Assembly (NCBI RefSeq): GCF_018687595.1
Contig: NZ_CP061298.1
Span: 62,001 to 126,000 of the forward strand
DNA from: Polynucleobacter paludilacus
GTDB taxonomy: Bacteria; Pseudomonadota; Gammaproteobacteria; Burkholderiales; Burkholderiaceae
Direction: 5' to 3'
Length of the DNA: 64,000 bases
Part shown: positions 1 through 13,318 of the stretch, piece by piece
Layout: every line of letters starts with the position of its first letter
Numbering within the stretch: position 1 is the first letter of the stretch
The notes under the pieces: model-generated
Databases searched by the model: none
The model's input: only the letters and a program-made list of their open reading frames with translations
Told to the model about the DNA's origin: nothing
Position numbers and translations under genes: made by a program

Positions 1-323
1 CCAGTGAAGTTTTGTGCATCAAGGTATTGGGCGGCTCTAAGCGTCGTTACGCCAGTATCGGTGATGTCATCAAAGTCAGCGTGAAATCCGCTGCTCCACG
101 TGGCCGTGTAAAAAAAGGTGACATTTATAACGCCGTAGTGGTGAGAACCGCTAAGGGTGTTCGTCGTCCAGATGGTTCATTGATTAAGTTTGATGAAAAT
201 GCTGCGGTATTGCTCAACGCTAAGTTAGAGCCGATTGGTACACGTATCTTTGGACCTGTTACGCGCGAACTGCGTACAGAGAAGTTCATGAAGATCGTTT
301 CTCTCGCGCCCGAAGTTATTTAA
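1..323 (+). CDS. rplN: 50S ribosomal protein L14, 5' end missing
   Basis: L14 of the large ribosomal subunit; it binds 23S rRNA at the subunit interface. The reading frame is open from base 3 (Ser-Glu-Val-Leu-Cys-Ile-Lys-Val) and runs 106 codons to the stop. The family is about 122 residues, so roughly 16 N-terminal residues lie upstream of the window. An internal TTG at 12 could be mistaken for a start but is just Leu in the conserved [10 protein letters not shown] stretch. The basic RYASIGD and VVVRT segments and the C-terminal RFMKI-like end fit L14. It opens the spc operon order L14-L24-L5-S14 on the same strand, with rplX starting 9 bases after its stop. Confidence 0.97.
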   Translation, partial: SEVLCIKVLGGSKRRYASIGDVIKVSVKSAAPRGRVKKGDIYNAVVVRTAKGVRRPDGSLIKFDENAAVLLNAKLEPIGTRIFGPVTRELRTEKFMKIVSLAPEVI

Positions 324-332
324 GAGGCTGAT

Positions 333-641
333 ATGAAAAAGATTCGTAAAGGTGATTCCGTAGTTGTTTTGACTGGCCGCGATAAAGGCAAGCAAGGAAC
401 AGTTACCGATGTACTCGAGAACAAATTGGTTGTCGAGGGCGTCAATATTTATAAAAAAGCGGTTAAGCCTAATCCTGCTGCGGGTGTTACCGGCGGAATG
501 ATTGATAAGACTATGCCCATTCATATTTCGAATGTGGCATTGGTAGACGGTAATGGCAAAGCATCACGCGTTGGCATCAAATTAGTTGATGGCAAGAAAC
601 AGCGTTTCCTGAAAACTACTGGCGTAAGCTTGAGCGCATAA
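333..641 (+). CDS. rplX: 50S ribosomal protein L24
   Basis: Assembly-initiator protein of the 50S subunit. It has 102 residues, the normal bacterial length. The N-terminal KOW motif is clear: [18 protein letters not shown] at about residues 7-24, followed by the [15 protein letters not shown] segment typical of L24. The ATG at 333 is preceded by the SD-like aagaggctg. It sits between rplN and rplE in standard spc order and is surely co-transcribed with them. Confidence 0.97.
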   Translation: MKKIRKGDSVVVLTGRDKGKQGTVTDVLENKLVVEGVNIYKKAVKPNPAAGVTGGMIDKTMPIHISNVALVDGNGKASRVGIKLVDGKKQRFLKTTGVSLSA

Positions 642-657
642 GGGATACGGAGAAATT

Positions 658-1200
658 ATGAGCACACGTTTTCAAGAGCATTATCAAAAGCAAGTTGTTG
701 CTGATTTGATGACCAAGTTTGGTTACAAGTCGATCATGGAAGTTCCACGCATCACCAAGGTAACCCTCAATATGGGCTTGGGTGAAGCTGTGAACGACAA
801 AAAAGTTATCGAGAATGCAGTTGGTGATTTAACTAAAGTTGCAGGCCAAAAGCCAGTGGTAACTAAGGCTAAAAAAGCGATTGCTGGTTTCAAAATTCGT
901 CAAGGCTACCCAATTGGTGCGATGGTGACATTGCGCGGTCAGCGTATGTACGAGTTTTTAGATCGCTTCGTTACTGTTGCATTGCCACGAGTTCGTGACT
1001 TCCGCGGAATCTCAGGCAAGGCGTTTGATGGTCGTGGTAACTACAACATCGGCGTTAAAGAGCAAATTATTTTCCCTGAAATTGAGTACGACAAAATTGA
1101 CGCACTCCGTGGTCTCAATATCAGTATTACGACAACCGCTAAATCAGACGAAGAAGCAAAAGCTTTGTTGGCGGCGTTCAAATTCCCTTTCCGCAATTAA
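658..1200 (+). CDS. rplE: 50S ribosomal protein L5
   Basis: L5 binds 5S rRNA in the central protuberance and contacts the P-site tRNA. Length is 180 residues, as usual. Visible family signatures include [16 protein letters not shown] near residues 28-43, the [16 protein letters not shown] segment, and a C-terminal [10 protein letters not shown] followed by the short [10 protein letters not shown] strand. The ATG at 658 follows ggatacggagaaatt, a good ribosome-binding site. Standard position between rplX and rpsN. Confidence 0.98.
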   Translation: MSTRFQEHYQKQVVADLMTKFGYKSIMEVPRITKVTLNMGLGEAVNDKKVIENAVGDLTKVAGQKPVVTKAKKAIAGFKIRQGYPIGAMVTLRGQRMYEFLDRFVTVALPRVRDFRGISGKAFDGRGNYNIGVKEQIIFPEIEYDKIDALRGLNISITTTAKSDEEAKALLAAFKFPFRN

Positions 1201-1209
1201 GAGGCTAAC

Positions 1210-1515
1210 GTGGCAAAACTATCCCTAATTGAGCGCGAAAACAAGCGCGCCAAAACTGTAGAGAAGTACGCTGCAAAGCGTGCTGAGCTCAAAGCAATCA
1301 TTGCTGATCAGTCAAGAAGTGATGAAGAGCGCTATGAAGCTCGCTTGAAGTTGCAAGCTCTTCCACGCAATGCTAGCCCGATTCGTCAAAGAAATCGTTG
1401 TTCATTAACCGGTCGTCCACGTGGCACATTCCGTAAGTTTGGTTTGGCCCGTAGCAAGATTCGTGAAATCGCCTTCCGTGGCGAGATCCCTGGTTTAACC
1501 AAGGCCAGCTGGTAA
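1210..1515 (+). CDS. rpsN: 30S ribosomal protein S14 (zinc-free long form)
   Basis: S14 of the small-subunit head. It has 101 residues, the long form. The CXXC pairs of the zinc-binding short form are absent; a single Cys lies in [19 protein letters not shown], so this is the C-minus type. The start is GTG at 1210, preceded by aagaggctaac; there is no ATG near, and the protein begins with [10 protein letters not shown] as expected. Fits the spc order between rplE and rpsH. S14 paralogues can be exchanged under zinc limitation in other bacteria, but only this copy is visible here. Confidence 0.97.
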   Translation: MAKLSLIERENKRAKTVEKYAAKRAELKAIIADQSRSDEERYEARLKLQALPRNASPIRQRNRCSLTGRPRGTFRKFGLARSKIREIAFRGEIPGLTKASW

Positions 1516-1540
1516 GCGGCGAAAGAATTTAGGAGAACTC

Positions 1541-1936
1541 ATGAGTATTAGCGATCCAATCGCCGACATGTTGACCCGGATCCGCAATGCGCAAGCAGTG
1601 CAGAAGCCCGTTGTCTTGATGCCGTCGTCAAAAGTTAAAGTAGCCATTGCAAAGGTTTTGCAGGATGAAGGCTATATCGATAGTTTTGAAATCAAAGGTG
1701 AGGCAGCTAAGCCAGTACTTCACATTGACCTCAAATACTACGCAGGCCGTCCTGTTATTGAGCGCATTGACCGTGTTTCTACACCAAGTCTTCGCATCTA
1801 CAAGGGCCGTCACGACATTCCTGAAGTAATGAATGGTTTGGGCATTGCAATTATTTCAACCCCTCAAGGCGTAATGACTGACCGCAAAGCACGTGCAACT
1901 GGCGTGGGCGGCGAAGTTATTTGCTACGTAGCTTAA
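1541..1936 (+). CDS. rpsH: 30S ribosomal protein S8
   Basis: S8 binds the 16S rRNA central domain and, in E. coli, represses the spc operon by binding mRNA near rplE. Length is 131 residues. The start [16 protein letters not shown] is diagnostic, and the C-terminal half carries the [24 protein letters not shown] signature. A strong SD (aggagaa) lies upstream of the ATG at 1541. I could not confirm an S8-binding stem in the mRNA by eye. Confidence 0.98.
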   Translation: MSISDPIADMLTRIRNAQAVQKPVVLMPSSKVKVAIAKVLQDEGYIDSFEIKGEAAKPVLHIDLKYYAGRPVIERIDRVSTPSLRIYKGRHDIPEVMNGLGIAIISTPQGVMTDRKARATGVGGEVICYVA

Positions 1937-1946
1937 GGAGCGAAAT

Positions 1947-2480
1947 ATGTCCCGCGTAGGTAAATCACCAATTACAGTTCCTAAGGGCGCTGAAATCAGC
2001 ATCAATGGCGCAAACATTACTGTTAAAGGCCCATTAGGCACTTTGACACATAACTTGCATCCTTCAGTTGGTTTGAAACAAGAAGACGGCGTATTGACAG
2101 TGGTTTTAAATAACGACACACCAGAAGCTGGTGCACAGTCAGGTACAGCCCGTGCTTTGGTTAACAATATGGTTGTTGGCGTTACTTCTGGCTTTGAGCG
2201 CAAGCTCAGCTTAGTAGGCGTTGGTTACCGTGCTGCTGCTCAAGGTGAAACATTGAAGTTGCAGTTGGGTTTCTCACACGACATTATTTACAACCTGCCA
2301 AAAGGTGTAAAGGCCGAGACCCCATCCCAAACCGAAATCATTATTAAAGGTGCCAGCAAGCAACAAGTTGGCCAGGTCGCAGCTGAAGTTCGCGCATATC
2401 GTTCGCCAGAGCCTTACAAAGGTAAGGGTGTTCGTTACGTTGATGAAGTTGTGCATCTCAAAGAAACCAAGAAGAAGTAA
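1947..2480 (+). CDS. rplF: 50S ribosomal protein L6
   Basis: L6 sits at the base of the L7/L12 stalk close to the sarcin-ricin loop. It has 177 residues in two similar domains. The N-terminal [14 protein letters not shown] and the C-terminal signature [14 protein letters not shown] are clear. It begins 10 bases after rpsH with an SD (aaggagc). Standard position before rplR. Confidence 0.98.
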   Translation: MSRVGKSPITVPKGAEISINGANITVKGPLGTLTHNLHPSVGLKQEDGVLTVVLNNDTPEAGAQSGTARALVNNMVVGVTSGFERKLSLVGVGYRAAAQGETLKLQLGFSHDIIYNLPKGVKAETPSQTEIIIKGASKQQVGQVAAEVRAYRSPEPYKGKGVRYVDEVVHLKETKKK

Positions 2481-2493
2481 GCGAGATTAGAAA

Positions 2494-2847
2494 ATGAATA
2501 AAGACGAATCCAGACAAAGACGTGCTCGGCAGACTCGTATTCGCATTGCCGAAGCATTGGCCAATCGCTTAACAGTTATTCGTAGCAATACGCATATTTC
2601 TGCACAGGTATACAGCCCATGTGGAACTAAAGTACTTGCTGCTGCTTCAACGATGGAAAAAGAGCTGCGCCAAGAAATTAAGAATGGTGGCAACGCAGCC
2701 GCTGCTCAGCAAATCGGCAAATTAATTGCTGAACGTGCTGTTAAGGCGGGTGTTGTAGATGTTGCATTTGATCGTTCTGGTCACCGTTATCACGGCCGTA
2801 TTAAGGCCTTAGCTGAAGCTGCGCGTGAAGCCGGCCTGAAGTTCTAA
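2494..2847 (+). CDS. rplR: 50S ribosomal protein L18
   Basis: L18 binds 5S rRNA together with L5. It has 117 residues with the basic N-terminal tail ([15 protein letters not shown]), a middle [10 protein letters not shown] strand, and the C-terminal [25 protein letters not shown], which is the family hallmark. The upstream SD is weak (gcgagatt). It lies between rplF and rpsE in operon order. Confidence 0.97.
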   Translation: MNKDESRQRRARQTRIRIAEALANRLTVIRSNTHISAQVYSPCGTKVLAAASTMEKELRQEIKNGGNAAAAQQIGKLIAERAVKAGVVDVAFDRSGHRYHGRIKALAEAAREAGLKF

Positions 2848-2868
2848 TAGATTGGTTTAGGAAAAAAC

Positions 2869-3387
2869 ATGGCAAAAATGCAAACCAAAATGCAAAACGA
2901 AGAGCGTGATGATGGTCTTCGCGAGAAGATGATCGCTGTTAATCGCGTAACTAAAGTGGTTAAAGGTGGTCGTATTCTTGGCTTCGCCGCACTCACTGTA
3001 GTTGGCGATGGCGATGGCCGCATCGGCATGGGTAAAGGAAAGTCAAAAGAAGTTCCAGTGGCTGTTCAAAAAGCGATGGATGAAGCACGTCGCAAAATGA
3101 TCAAGGTTCCATTGCGTAAGGGAACCTTACAGCACTCAGTGATTGGTCAGCATGGTGCTTCACGTGTTTTGATTTCTCCTGCAAAAGACGGTACTGGCGT
3201 TATTGCTGGTGGTCCAATGCGCGCGATTTTTGATGTAATGGGCGTAACTAACGTGGTTGCTAAGTCACTCGGCTCAACCAACCCTTACAACATGGTTCGT
3301 GCAACGATTGACGGTTTAAGCAAGATGAGCACTCCTGCTGAAATCGCTGCTAAGCGCGGCAAGTCAGTAGAAGACATTCTGAGCTAA
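2869..3387 (+). CDS. rpsE: 30S ribosomal protein S5
   Basis: S5 acts in translational fidelity and mRNA unwinding at the entry channel. It has 172 residues. The double-stranded RNA-binding domain begins with [17 protein letters not shown] and [21 protein letters not shown]; the C-terminal domain carries [19 protein letters not shown] and [13 protein letters not shown]. The ATG at 2869 is preceded by taggaaaaaac. Normal spc-operon neighbour of rplR and rpmD. Confidence 0.98.
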   Translation: MAKMQTKMQNEERDDGLREKMIAVNRVTKVVKGGRILGFAALTVVGDGDGRIGMGKGKSKEVPVAVQKAMDEARRKMIKVPLRKGTLQHSVIGQHGASRVLISPAKDGTGVIAGGPMRAIFDVMGVTNVVAKSLGSTNPYNMVRATIDGLSKMSTPAEIAAKRGKSVEDILS

Positions 3388-3410
3388 GACTCAAAGATTA
3401 GGAACTCCAA

Positions 3411-3602
3411 ATGACAACATCAAACTCTAAAGTCAAACTGCAATTAGTACGCAGCTTGATCGGTACACGCGAAAGCCATCGTGCAACCGTTCGTGGTTTA
3501 GGCCTCGGACGAATCAATTCAGTTTCTGAGTTGGAAGATACGCCTGCTGTTCGCGGAATGATTAATAAAGTTTCTTACCTGGTTAAAGTTCTCGGCAACT
3601 GA
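3411..3602 (+). CDS. rpmD: 50S ribosomal protein L30
   Basis: Small 50S protein of 63 residues. The family pattern is seen in [30 protein letters not shown], then the aspartate-containing [19 protein letters not shown]30 is not universal in bacteria; its presence between rpsE and rplO follows the proteobacterial arrangement. SD aggaactcc lies just before the ATG. Confidence 0.97.
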   Translation: MTTSNSKVKLQLVRSLIGTRESHRATVRGLGLGRINSVSELEDTPAVRGMINKVSYLVKVLGN

Positions 3603-3626
3603 TCAGCAAGTAAATAGGCAAAGAAT

Positions 3627-4067
3627 ATGGAACTCAATACACTCAAACCCGCAGCTGGCTCCAAGAAAAATCGTCGTCGCGTAGGTCGCGGCATCGGCTC
3701 TGGTCTTGGTAAGACTGCTGGCCGTGGTCATAAAGGTCAAAAATCGCGTTCAGGCGGTTTCCACAAAGTTGGCTTCGAAGGCGGTCAAATGCCAATGTAT
3801 CGTCGTTTGCCAAAGCGTGGATTTGTATCCCTGACACGTCGTCATGTTGGTCAAATTACTTTGAACGACTTAGCAAGTATCAATTTGCCTGAGGTAGACC
3901 TCTTGGTTCTCAAGCAACATGGTTTTGCTGGTGAGCAGATCAACGCAGTCAAAGTGATTAAGACTGGTGAATTAAAGATTGCCGTGACTCTGAAAGGTAT
4001 TACAGCAACCGCTGGTGCTAAAGCAGCTATCGAAGCAGCTGGTGGCAAGTTGGTAGAGCAGGCTTAA
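3627..4067 (+). CDS. rplO: 50S ribosomal protein L15
   Basis: Late-assembling 50S protein of 146 residues. The glycine- and arginine-rich N-terminus ([22 protein letters not shown]) and [18 protein letters not shown] are diagnostic; the C-terminal domain is a small globular fold with [11 protein letters not shown] near the end. It directly precedes secY, as in nearly all bacteria. Confidence 0.98.
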   Translation: MELNTLKPAAGSKKNRRRVGRGIGSGLGKTAGRGHKGQKSRSGGFHKVGFEGGQMPMYRRLPKRGFVSLTRRHVGQITLNDLASINLPEVDLLVLKQHGFAGEQINAVKVIKTGELKIAVTLKGITATAGAKAAIEAAGGKLVEQA

Positions 4068-4084
4068 TCGGTATCTAGTTGAAT

Positions 4085-5422
4085 ATGGCGATCTCATCTA
4101 ACAATAGCACTGACACTGCACAATCCGGAGGCAAGTTTGGCGATTTACGTCGTCGCTTGGTATTCCTGATTTTGGCTTTGGTCGTCTATCGTTTGGGTGC
4201 CCATATTCCTGTGCCAGGCATTGATCCAGATCAGTTGGGCCAATTGTTTGCTGGTCAAAAAGACGGCATCTTGGGAATGTTTAACTTGTTCTCAGGCGGT
4301 GCTCTATCGCGTTTCACCGTTTTTGCTTTGGGCATCATGCCTTACATTTCTGCTTCGATCATCATGCAGTTGATGACAATCGTTGTCCCATCTTTAGAGT
4401 CTTTGAAAAAAGAAGGCCAAGCTGGACAAAGAAAAATTACCCAATACACCCGTTATGGCACAGTATTTCTCGCAGTATTTCAGGCAATGGGAATTTCAGT
4501 TGCTCTTCAAGCTCAGCCTGGCTTAGTTATCAACCCCGGCATGATGTTTGAATTCAATACTGTTGTGACACTAACAACTGGCACCATCTTTTTGATGTGG
4601 TTGGGCGAGCAGATTACTGAACGCGGTTTAGGTAATGGTATTTCGATCATTATTTTTGGCGGTATTGTTTCTGGGCTGCCAAACGCACTTGCTAGCTTGC
4701 TCGAATTAGTCCGCACTGGCTCAATGAATATTCTTTCTGCTTTGATGATCGTTGTGATCGTCGCAGCGGTGACCTATTTCGTTGTATTCGTAGAGCGTGG
4801 TCAGCGTCGTATTTTAGTGAACTATGCCAAGCGTCAAGTTGGCAACAAGATCTACGGCGGTCAATCTTCTTATTTCCCATTGAAGTTGAATATGGCAGGT
4901 GTTATTCCTCCCATTTTTGCTTCATCGATTATTTTGTTCCCTGCGACCATTGCTGGCTGGTTTACTTCAGGCGAGCCAAAGAATGTCTTTAGTCGCATCA
5001 TTAAAGATTTGGCTGCAACCCTTGCCCCAGGCCAGCCTGTGTACACAATTTTGTATGCTGCTGCGATCATTTTCTTCTGCTTCTTCTACACAGCTTTGGT
5101 ATTTAATAGTCGCGAGACTGCCGATAACCTGAAGAAGAGTGGCGCATTCGTTCCTGGCATTCGCCCTGGTGATCAGACTGGTCGTTACATCGATAAGATC
5201 TTGGTGCGTTTAACCTTGGGTGGCGCAATTTATATGGTTTTGGTTTGCTTGTTGCCTGAATTCTTGGTGCTGAAGTACAACGTGCCGTTCTATTTTGGCG
5301 GTACTTCATTGTTGATTATTGTCGTTGTTGCTATGGACTTTATGGCTCAAGTGCAGTCATTCATCATGCAGCAGCAGTATGGATCTTTAATGAAGAAAGC
5401 TAACTTTAAGATGGGCGCTTAA
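4085..5422 (+). CDS. secY: Protein translocase subunit SecY
   Basis: Central channel of the Sec translocon in the inner membrane. With the ATG at 4085 the protein has 445 residues; a TTG two codons upstream gives no better ribosome-binding site, so I prefer the ATG. Ten hydrophobic segments can be traced. Conserved stretches are [10 protein letters not shown] (plug side), [17 protein letters not shown], the GQRRI cytoplasmic loop, the [14 protein letters not shown] segment, and the C-terminal [10 protein letters not shown]. It follows rplO by 17 bases and precedes infA by 4. Confidence 0.97.
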   Translation: MAISSNNSTDTAQSGGKFGDLRRRLVFLILALVVYRLGAHIPVPGIDPDQLGQLFAGQKDGILGMFNLFSGGALSRFTVFALGIMPYISASIIMQLMTIVVPSLESLKKEGQAGQRKITQYTRYGTVFLAVFQAMGISVALQAQPGLVINPGMMFEFNTVVTLTTGTIFLMWLGEQITERGLGNGISIIIFGGIVSGLPNALASLLELVRTGSMNILSALMIVVIVAAVTYFVVFVERGQRRILVNYAKRQVGNKIYGGQSSYFPLKLNMAGVIPPIFASSIILFPATIAGWFTSGEPKNVFSRIIKDLAATLAPGQPVYTILYAAAIIFFCFFYTALVFNSRETADNLKKSGAFVPGIRPGDQTGRYIDKILVRLTLGGAIYMVLVCLLPEFLVLKYNVPFYFGGTSLLIIVVVAMDFMAQVQSFIMQQQYGSLMKKANFKMGA

Positions 5423-5426
5423 CTGG

Positions 5427-5645
5427 ATGTCTAAAGACGATGTAATTCAGATGGCGGGTGAGATTGTTGAGAATTTGCCGAACGCGATGTTTCGCGTAAA
5501 GCTAGAAAACGGACATGTAGTTTTAGGCCACATTTCCGGAAAGATGCGGATGCATTACATCCGAATTTTGCCGGGAGATAAGGTGACGGTGGAGATGACT
5601 CCATACGACCTAACTAGGGCCAGAATTATTTTCCGGGCGAAGTAA
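5427..5645 (+). CDS. infA: Translation initiation factor IF-1
   Basis: IF-1 occupies the ribosomal A site during initiation. It has 72 residues forming one S1-type OB fold: [20 protein letters not shown], then [20 protein letters not shown] and the C-terminal YDLTRARI. It starts 4 bases after the secY stop, so translation is probably coupled. Its position between secY and rpmJ is a betaproteobacterial trait; in E. coli infA is elsewhere. Confidence 0.97.
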   Translation: MSKDDVIQMAGEIVENLPNAMFRVKLENGHVVLGHISGKMRMHYIRILPGDKVTVEMTPYDLTRARIIFRAK

Positions 5646-5679
5646 AGATTAAGTAGTACCTATTTTTAAGAGGTGAGTT

Positions 5680-5796
5680 ATGAAAGTTTTAGCATCCGTT
5701 AAGTGTATTTGCAGAAATTGCAAGATCATTAAGCGCAAGCGTGTTGTGCGTGTGATCTGCTCTTCAGATGCACGTCATAAGCAGCGTCAAGGCTGA
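5680..5796 (+). CDS. rpmJ: 50S ribosomal protein L36 (zinc-type)
   Basis: A 38-residue protein read directly from the bases: it starts [15 protein letters not shown] and ends DARHKQRQG. The cysteines at residues 11, 14 and 27 and the histidine near residue 33 make the zinc ribbon of the C-plus type; an extra Cys at residue 9 replaces the usual Lys. The SD aagaggtgag is strong. It closes the spc section before rpsM. Confidence 0.96.
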   Translation: MKVLASVKCICRNCKIIKRKRVVRVICSSDARHKQRQG

Positions 5797-5820
5797 TCTG
5801 GTTAATTAAGAGGAAATCTC

Positions 5821-6186
5821 ATGGCACGTATCGCTGGGGTAAACATCCCAAATCATCAACACACTGTCATCGGTTTGACAGCAATTTTCGGCATCGGTAT
5901 GACCCGTGCACGCAAGATTTGCCAAACTACTGGCGTGGCTATTGATAAAAAAGTTAAAGATCTCACCGATGGTGACTTGGAAAAGTTGCGTGATGAGGTA
6001 GGTAAGTTCATCACCGAAGGTGACCTGCGTCGTGAAGTAACGATGAGCATCAAGCGTTTGATGGACTTGGGCTGCTATCGTGGAGTTCGCCATCGTAAAG
6101 GCTTGCCTGTTCGTGGACAACGTACTAAGACAAATGCGCGTACCCGCAAGGGCCCACGTAAGTCTGGTATTGCACTGAAGAAATAA
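5821..6186 (+). CDS. rpsM: 30S ribosomal protein S13
   Basis: First gene of the alpha operon section. S13 contacts the P-site tRNA and bridges to L5. It has 121 residues: [21 protein letters not shown] at the N-terminus, the helix-hairpin-helix [13 protein letters not shown], and the C-terminal [19 protein letters not shown]-type tail. SD (aagagg) lies 8 bases before the ATG. Confidence 0.98.
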   Translation: MARIAGVNIPNHQHTVIGLTAIFGIGMTRARKICQTTGVAIDKKVKDLTDGDLEKLRDEVGKFITEGDLRREVTMSIKRLMDLGCYRGVRHRKGLPVRGQRTKTNARTRKGPRKSGIALKK

Positions 6187-6204
6187 TCAAGAAAGTTTAT
6201 CGAA

Positions 6205-6612
6205 ATGGCTAAACAACAATCCGCATCTGCTGCATCACAGCGTGTACGCAAGAAGGTTAAGAAAAACGTTGCTGATGGTATTGCACACGTTCACGCATCC
6301 TTTAATAACACCATTATTACGATCACTGATCGTCAAGGTAATGCGCTTTCATGGGCAACTTCTGGCGGCCAAGGCTTTAAAGGTTCACGTAAATCCACCC
6401 CATTTGCTGCTCAGGTAGCGGCTGAAGTGGCCGGTAAAGCTGCAGTCGAGTGTGGCATTAAGAATCTAGAAGTGCAGATCAAGGGTCCAGGCCCGGGTCG
6501 TGAATCTGCTGTTCGCGCATTGAATTCACTCGGTATCAAGATTACTGAGATTCAAGACGTAACACCAGTTCCACACAATGGCTGCCGCCCTCCAAAGCGC
6601 CGCCGTATTTAA
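6205..6612 (+). CDS. rpsK: 30S ribosomal protein S11
   Basis: S11 lies in the platform of the 30S subunit near the E site. It has 135 residues. The core [20 protein letters not shown] and the C-terminal [18 protein letters not shown] are invariant family features. It follows rpsM by 18 bases. The gap to the next gene, rpsD (113 bases), is the longest in the ribosomal section. Confidence 0.98.
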   Translation: MAKQQSASAASQRVRKKVKKNVADGIAHVHASFNNTIITITDRQGNALSWATSGGQGFKGSRKSTPFAAQVAAEVAGKAAVECGIKNLEVQIKGPGPGRESAVRALNSLGIKITEIQDVTPVPHNGCRPPKRRRI

Positions 6613-6725
6613 TTTGTTTTAGGTAGTTCAGTTTTATTTATTTTTTAATCAAGCCCACCGTTCATCTGAATTAAAAGGTGAACTCACCGCCGGTCGTAAG
6701 GCTGCGGCAAAGAAAGGAAAGCATC

Positions 6726-7349
6726 GTGGCACGTTATTTAGGGCCTAAGGCCAAATTAGCACGTCGGGAAGGTACCGACTTATTTTTAAAGAGCGCACGT
6801 CGCGCTTTGTCAGACAAGTGCAAGCTAGACAGCAAGCCTGGTCAACATGGCCGCACCTCTGGTTCAAGAACATCAGACTACGGTAATCAGTTGCGTGAAA
6901 AGCAAAAGGTTAAGCGTATTTACGGAGTTTTAGAGCGTCAGTTCCGTCGTTATTTCGCTGAAGCTGAGCGTCGTAAAGGCAATACTGGTGCGACATTGCT
7001 TCAGTTATTAGAGTCACGTCTTGATAACGTGGTTTATCGTATGGGCTTTGGCTCAACACGTGCTGAAGCACGTCAATTGGTGTCCCATTGTGCAGTTTTG
7101 CTCAATGGTAGCCCAGTCAATATTCCATCTATTCAGGTTAAGCCAGGTGATGTTGTTGCAATTCGTGAAAAAGCGAAAAAGCAGATACGTATTACCGAGT
7201 CATTGAATTTGGTTCAGCAAACTACCGCAATCAGCTGGGTGTCAGTTGATGCGGCAAAGCTGGAAGGGACGTTTAAGCAAGTGCCAGACCGTGAAGAAAT
7301 TAGCGGTGATATTAATGAAAGTTTGATCGTCGAATTGTATTCACGTTAA
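6726..7349 (+). CDS. rpsD: 30S ribosomal protein S4
   Basis: S4 nucleates 16S 5'-domain assembly and in E. coli represses the alpha operon. I place the start at GTG 6726, which gives 207 residues beginning [19 protein letters not shown]; the frame is open further upstream to 6678, but that part does not match the family and lacks an SD. The GTG has aaaggaaag upstream. The S4 RNA-binding domain ([14 protein letters not shown], then [15 protein letters not shown]) is at about residues 96-140. Confidence 0.95.
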   Translation: MARYLGPKAKLARREGTDLFLKSARRALSDKCKLDSKPGQHGRTSGSRTSDYGNQLREKQKVKRIYGVLERQFRRYFAEAERRKGNTGATLLQLLESRLDNVVYRMGFGSTRAEARQLVSHCAVLLNGSPVNIPSIQVKPGDVVAIREKAKKQIRITESLNLVQQTTAISWVSVDAAKLEGTFKQVPDREEISGDINESLIVELYSR

Positions 7350-7372
7350 TTAGGCACTCTCAAGGAAAAAAT

Positions 7373-8353
7373 ATGCAAACAAATTTGCTCAAGCCAAAAA
7401 TTATTTCTGTTGAAGCGCTTTCTGCCAACCAAGCAAAGGTTGTTATGGAGCCATTTGAGCGCGGCTACGGCCACACTCTAGGTAATGCATTGCGTCGTGT
7501 GTTGTTGTCTTCTATGGTTGGCTATGCTCCAACTGAAGTTGCAATCGCTGGTGTTGTTCATGAGTATTCCACCTTGGACGGTGTTCAAGAAGATGTTGTT
7601 AATCTTTTATTGAACCTGAAGGGCATTGTATTCAAATTACAGTCCCGCGATGAAGTTACTATTAACTTACGCAAAGAAGGCCCAGGCGTAGTTACTGCTA
7701 AAGATATCGACTTGCCACATGATGTAGAAATCATTAATCCTGATCACGTGATTGCTCACTTATCCGCTGGCGGTAAGTTGGATATGCAGATCAAGGTTGA
7801 AAAAGGCCGCGGTTATGTTCCTGGTAATATGCGCCAGTACCATGATGAAGCTACCAAGATTATTGGTCGTATCGTTTTAGATGCTTCTTTCAGCCCGGTA
7901 AGCCGTGTGAGCTATGCAGTAGAGTCCGCTCGTGTTGAGCAACGTACTGACTTAGATCGTTTGGTAATGACCATTGAGACAAACGGTGTTTTGTCTCCTG
8001 AAGAGGCGATTCGTCAAGCCGCAAGTATTTTGGTTGATCAGTTAGTTGTATTTGCTGCCCTTGAAAGCAGTGAAGTTTCTGGTGATCTCGCACCAAATCG
8101 CTCATCCATGGTTGATCCAATGTTGATGCGTCCAGTAGATGACCTCGAACTCACAGTGCGCTCTGCAAACTGCTTGAAAGCCGAGAATATTTACTACATC
8201 GGTGATTTGATTCAGCGTACTGAAAATGAATTGTTGAAGACTCCTAACTTAGGTCGTAAATCTTTGAATGAAATCAAAGATGTTTTAGCGGCTCGTGGTT
8301 TAAGTCTGGGCATGAAGATCGAAACCTGGCCACCAGCCAGTCTCGAGAAATAA
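7373..8353 (+). CDS. rpoA: DNA-directed RNA polymerase subunit alpha
   Basis: Alpha subunit, 326 residues. The N-terminal domain dimerises and nucleates assembly of beta and beta-prime: [18 protein letters not shown] is the dimer signature. The C-terminal domain starts near residue 250 after a linker and carries the helix-hairpin-helix motif that binds UP elements and activators ([24 protein letters not shown]). SD aaggaaaaa before the ATG at 7373. Between rpsD and rplQ as in all proteobacteria. Confidence 0.98.
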   Translation: MQTNLLKPKIISVEALSANQAKVVMEPFERGYGHTLGNALRRVLLSSMVGYAPTEVAIAGVVHEYSTLDGVQEDVVNLLLNLKGIVFKLQSRDEVTINLRKEGPGVVTAKDIDLPHDVEIINPDHVIAHLSAGGKLDMQIKVEKGRGYVPGNMRQYHDEATKIIGRIVLDASFSPVSRVSYAVESARVEQRTDLDRLVMTIETNGVLSPEEAIRQAASILVDQLVVFAALESSEVSGDLAPNRSSMVDPMLMRPVDDLELTVRSANCLKAENIYYIGDLIQRTENELLKTPNLGRKSLNEIKDVLAARGLSLGMKIETWPPASLEK

Positions 8354-8369
8354 TTAGAAAGGAAGTATC

Positions 8370-8762
8370 ATGCGTCACGGAAACGGCTTACGCAAACTCA
8401 ACAGAACTTCGTCGCACCGCTTAGCGATGCTACGCAATATGTCCAACTCACTTTTGGAGCACGAAGTCATTAAAACGACTCTGCCAAAAGCAAAAGAATT
8501 GCGCATGGTCGTTGAGCCTTTAATTACTTTGGGTAAAAAAGATAATTTGGCAAATCGTCGTTTGGCATTTAATCGTACCCGCGATCGCGATATCGTTGCC
8601 AAGCTCTTTACTGAACTTGGACCACGTTATGCAACTCGTCCAGGTGGCTACCTTCGTATTCTGAAGTTTGGCTTCCGCGTTGGCGACAATGCACCAATGG
8701 CTTTGGTTGAGTTGGTTGATCGTCCAGAAGTCGAAGAGACTGTTGTAGCTGAAGAGGCTTAA
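8370..8762 (+). CDS. rplQ: 50S ribosomal protein L17
   Basis: L17 binds 23S rRNA near the exit tunnel. It has 130 residues: [20 protein letters not shown] is the family start, [10 protein letters not shown] and [12 protein letters not shown] follow, and a short acidic tail ([11 protein letters not shown]) ends the protein. Last gene of the ribosomal operon, followed by a strong intrinsic terminator. Confidence 0.98.
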   Translation: MRHGNGLRKLNRTSSHRLAMLRNMSNSLLEHEVIKTTLPKAKELRMVVEPLITLGKKDNLANRRLAFNRTRDRDIVAKLFTELGPRYATRPGGYLRILKFGFRVGDNAPMALVELVDRPEVEETVVAEEA

Positions 8763-8780
8763 GTCCTTCAGGTATATTGA

Positions 8781-8807
8781 AAAGCCAGGCTCCGGTCTGG
8801 CTTTTTT
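8781..8807 (+). terminator. Intrinsic terminator after rplQ
   Basis: The arms aaagccag and ctggcttt pair fully around an 8-base loop, followed by a run of T. It stands 20 bases after the rplQ stop and ends the long ribosomal transcript before cutA. Confidence 0.85.
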
Positions 8808-8831
8808 CATTTTGTTATCGGTGCCAAGGCT

Positions 8832-9160
8832 ATGACTTCAAATATTTCACTGCTCGTTGTGACAACAAGCTTTCAAACACTTGAACAAGCGCAGACTATC
8901 GCTCGACAGTTAGTCGAGAATCGCCTGGCAGCCTGTGTTCAGATCCAGCAGGGGCTTTATTCAATCTATAGCTGGGATGGCAAAATTTGCGAAGAGAATG
9001 AAGTGTTGTTATCGGCTAAAACAACCGCAGCAAATTGGGAGGAGATTCGCACCTTTATCCATAATAATCATCCCTATGACTTACCTGAAATAATGGCATT
9101 TACACCAATAGAGTATGAGCAGCAATATGGAAAATGGATTGAAGCTGAGCTTGAGAGTAA

Positions 9161-9164
<4 letters not shown>
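8832..9164 (+). CDS. cutA: CutA1 divalent-ion tolerance protein
   Basis: CutA1-type trimeric protein, linked to divalent metal tolerance in E. coli, though its exact role is unsettled. It has 110 residues. The family pattern is seen in LVVTTSFQTLEQAQTIARQLVENRLAACVQI, where the Cys is the conserved metal-site residue, then SIYSWDGKICEENEVLLSAKT and the C-terminal HPYDLPEIMA. Its stop overlaps the dsbD start by 4 bases (ATGA), so the two are translationally coupled, as often seen in betaproteobacteria. Confidence 0.95.
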
Positions 9165-12487
<3,323 letters not shown>

Positions 12488-12498
12488 GTCGAGAAGCT

Positions 12499-12504
12499 AT
12501 TGTA
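12499..12504 (-). promoter_or_regulatory. engB: Possible -10 box for engB
   Basis: TACAAT on the minus strand, ending 11 bases before the engB ATG (12485-12487). I find no convincing -35 hexamer at 16-18 bases. If real, transcription would start about 5 bases before the ATG. Confidence 0.3.
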
Positions 12505-12601
12505 AAATCACGCAAAATCATGAAATATCTCATGGTGTTGGGTAAAAAGTTGTAAATGTAGGGCCCAAACACTTTTAGGAATTTTTGCCAAGGTAAACAT
12601 A

Positions 12602-13297
12602 ATGCGTCAAAGCTCTCAAATCTCCAAATTAACTGGGTTTTTAGCTATTTCCCTCATTCTAGGCTTGAGCCTTTCGATTGGTGCTAAAGCTGAAGAACCT
12701 GCGCCCGCTGCCCAAGCTGCACCAAGCAAACCAGTCGTTGATCCAGCTGCTGGCGAGGCCCTTTATAACGGTGGTGATGCCACTCGTGGCGTAGTGGCCT
12801 GTATTACTTGCCATGGCCCAAAAGGTCAAAGTGCTGTTGGGACATGGCCTAAATTAGCTGGTCAGCATGCTGCTTATATTGCTAAACAGCTACATAACTT
12901 CAAAGAGGGTACTCGCGCCAACGCGATCATGATGGGCATGGCAATGCCTTTAACTGATCAAGATATGGCTAATATTGGCGCTTACCTCGCTAAGCAGACG
13001 CCTTCCCAGGGTGTTGCTCAAAACAAAGACACTATTGAGCTTGGTCAGAGCATCTACCGTGGTGGCATTGCATCCAAGGGTGTCCCAGCCTGTGCTGCTT
13101 GTCATAGCCCTAATGGCGCTGGAATTCCAGCTCAATATCCATTGTTATCCGGTCAGTGGTCTGATTACACCAGCGCTCAGTTAGCCGCTTTCCACGATGG
13201 AATTCGTTTAAATGGACCGATGATGAACACTATTGCTGGCAAGCTCTCTGAAAAAGAAATGAAAGCAGTTGCAGATTACATCGCTGGCTTACATTAA
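12602..13297 (+). CDS. Dihaem cytochrome c4-type protein
   Basis: Periplasmic electron carrier of 231 residues. The N-terminal signal peptide runs to about residue 30 (AIS-LILGLSLSIGAKA). Two tandem class I cytochrome c domains follow: the first haem site is CITCH with downstream MGMAMPLTDQDM carrying the Met ligand, the second is CAACH with MNTIAGKLSEKEM. The two-domain repeat is typical of cytochrome c4, which feeds terminal oxidases from the bc1 complex (petABC is at 48845-51663). It is divergent from engB, as in other Burkholderiales, and ends in a terminator. Confidence 0.93.
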   Translation: MRQSSQISKLTGFLAISLILGLSLSIGAKAEEPAPAAQAAPSKPVVDPAAGEALYNGGDATRGVVACITCHGPKGQSAVGTWPKLAGQHAAYIAKQLHNFKEGTRANAIMMGMAMPLTDQDMANIGAYLAKQTPSQGVAQNKDTIELGQSIYRGGIASKGVPACAACHSPNGAGIPAQYPLLSGQWSDYTSAQLAAFHDGIRLNGPMMNTIAGKLSEKEMKAVADYIAGLH

Positions 13298-13318
13298 TTT
13301 ACGGCGACCATAAAAAAT

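Noticed and set aside
1856-2203. 115-residue open frame antisense to rpsH and rplF
   Set aside because: Lies across two ribosomal protein genes and has no motif; shadow frame.
6678-6725. Longer N-terminus for rpsD
   Set aside because: Only the part from GTG 6726 matches S4 (ARYLGPK...), with an SD before it; the upstream 16 codons do not match the family.
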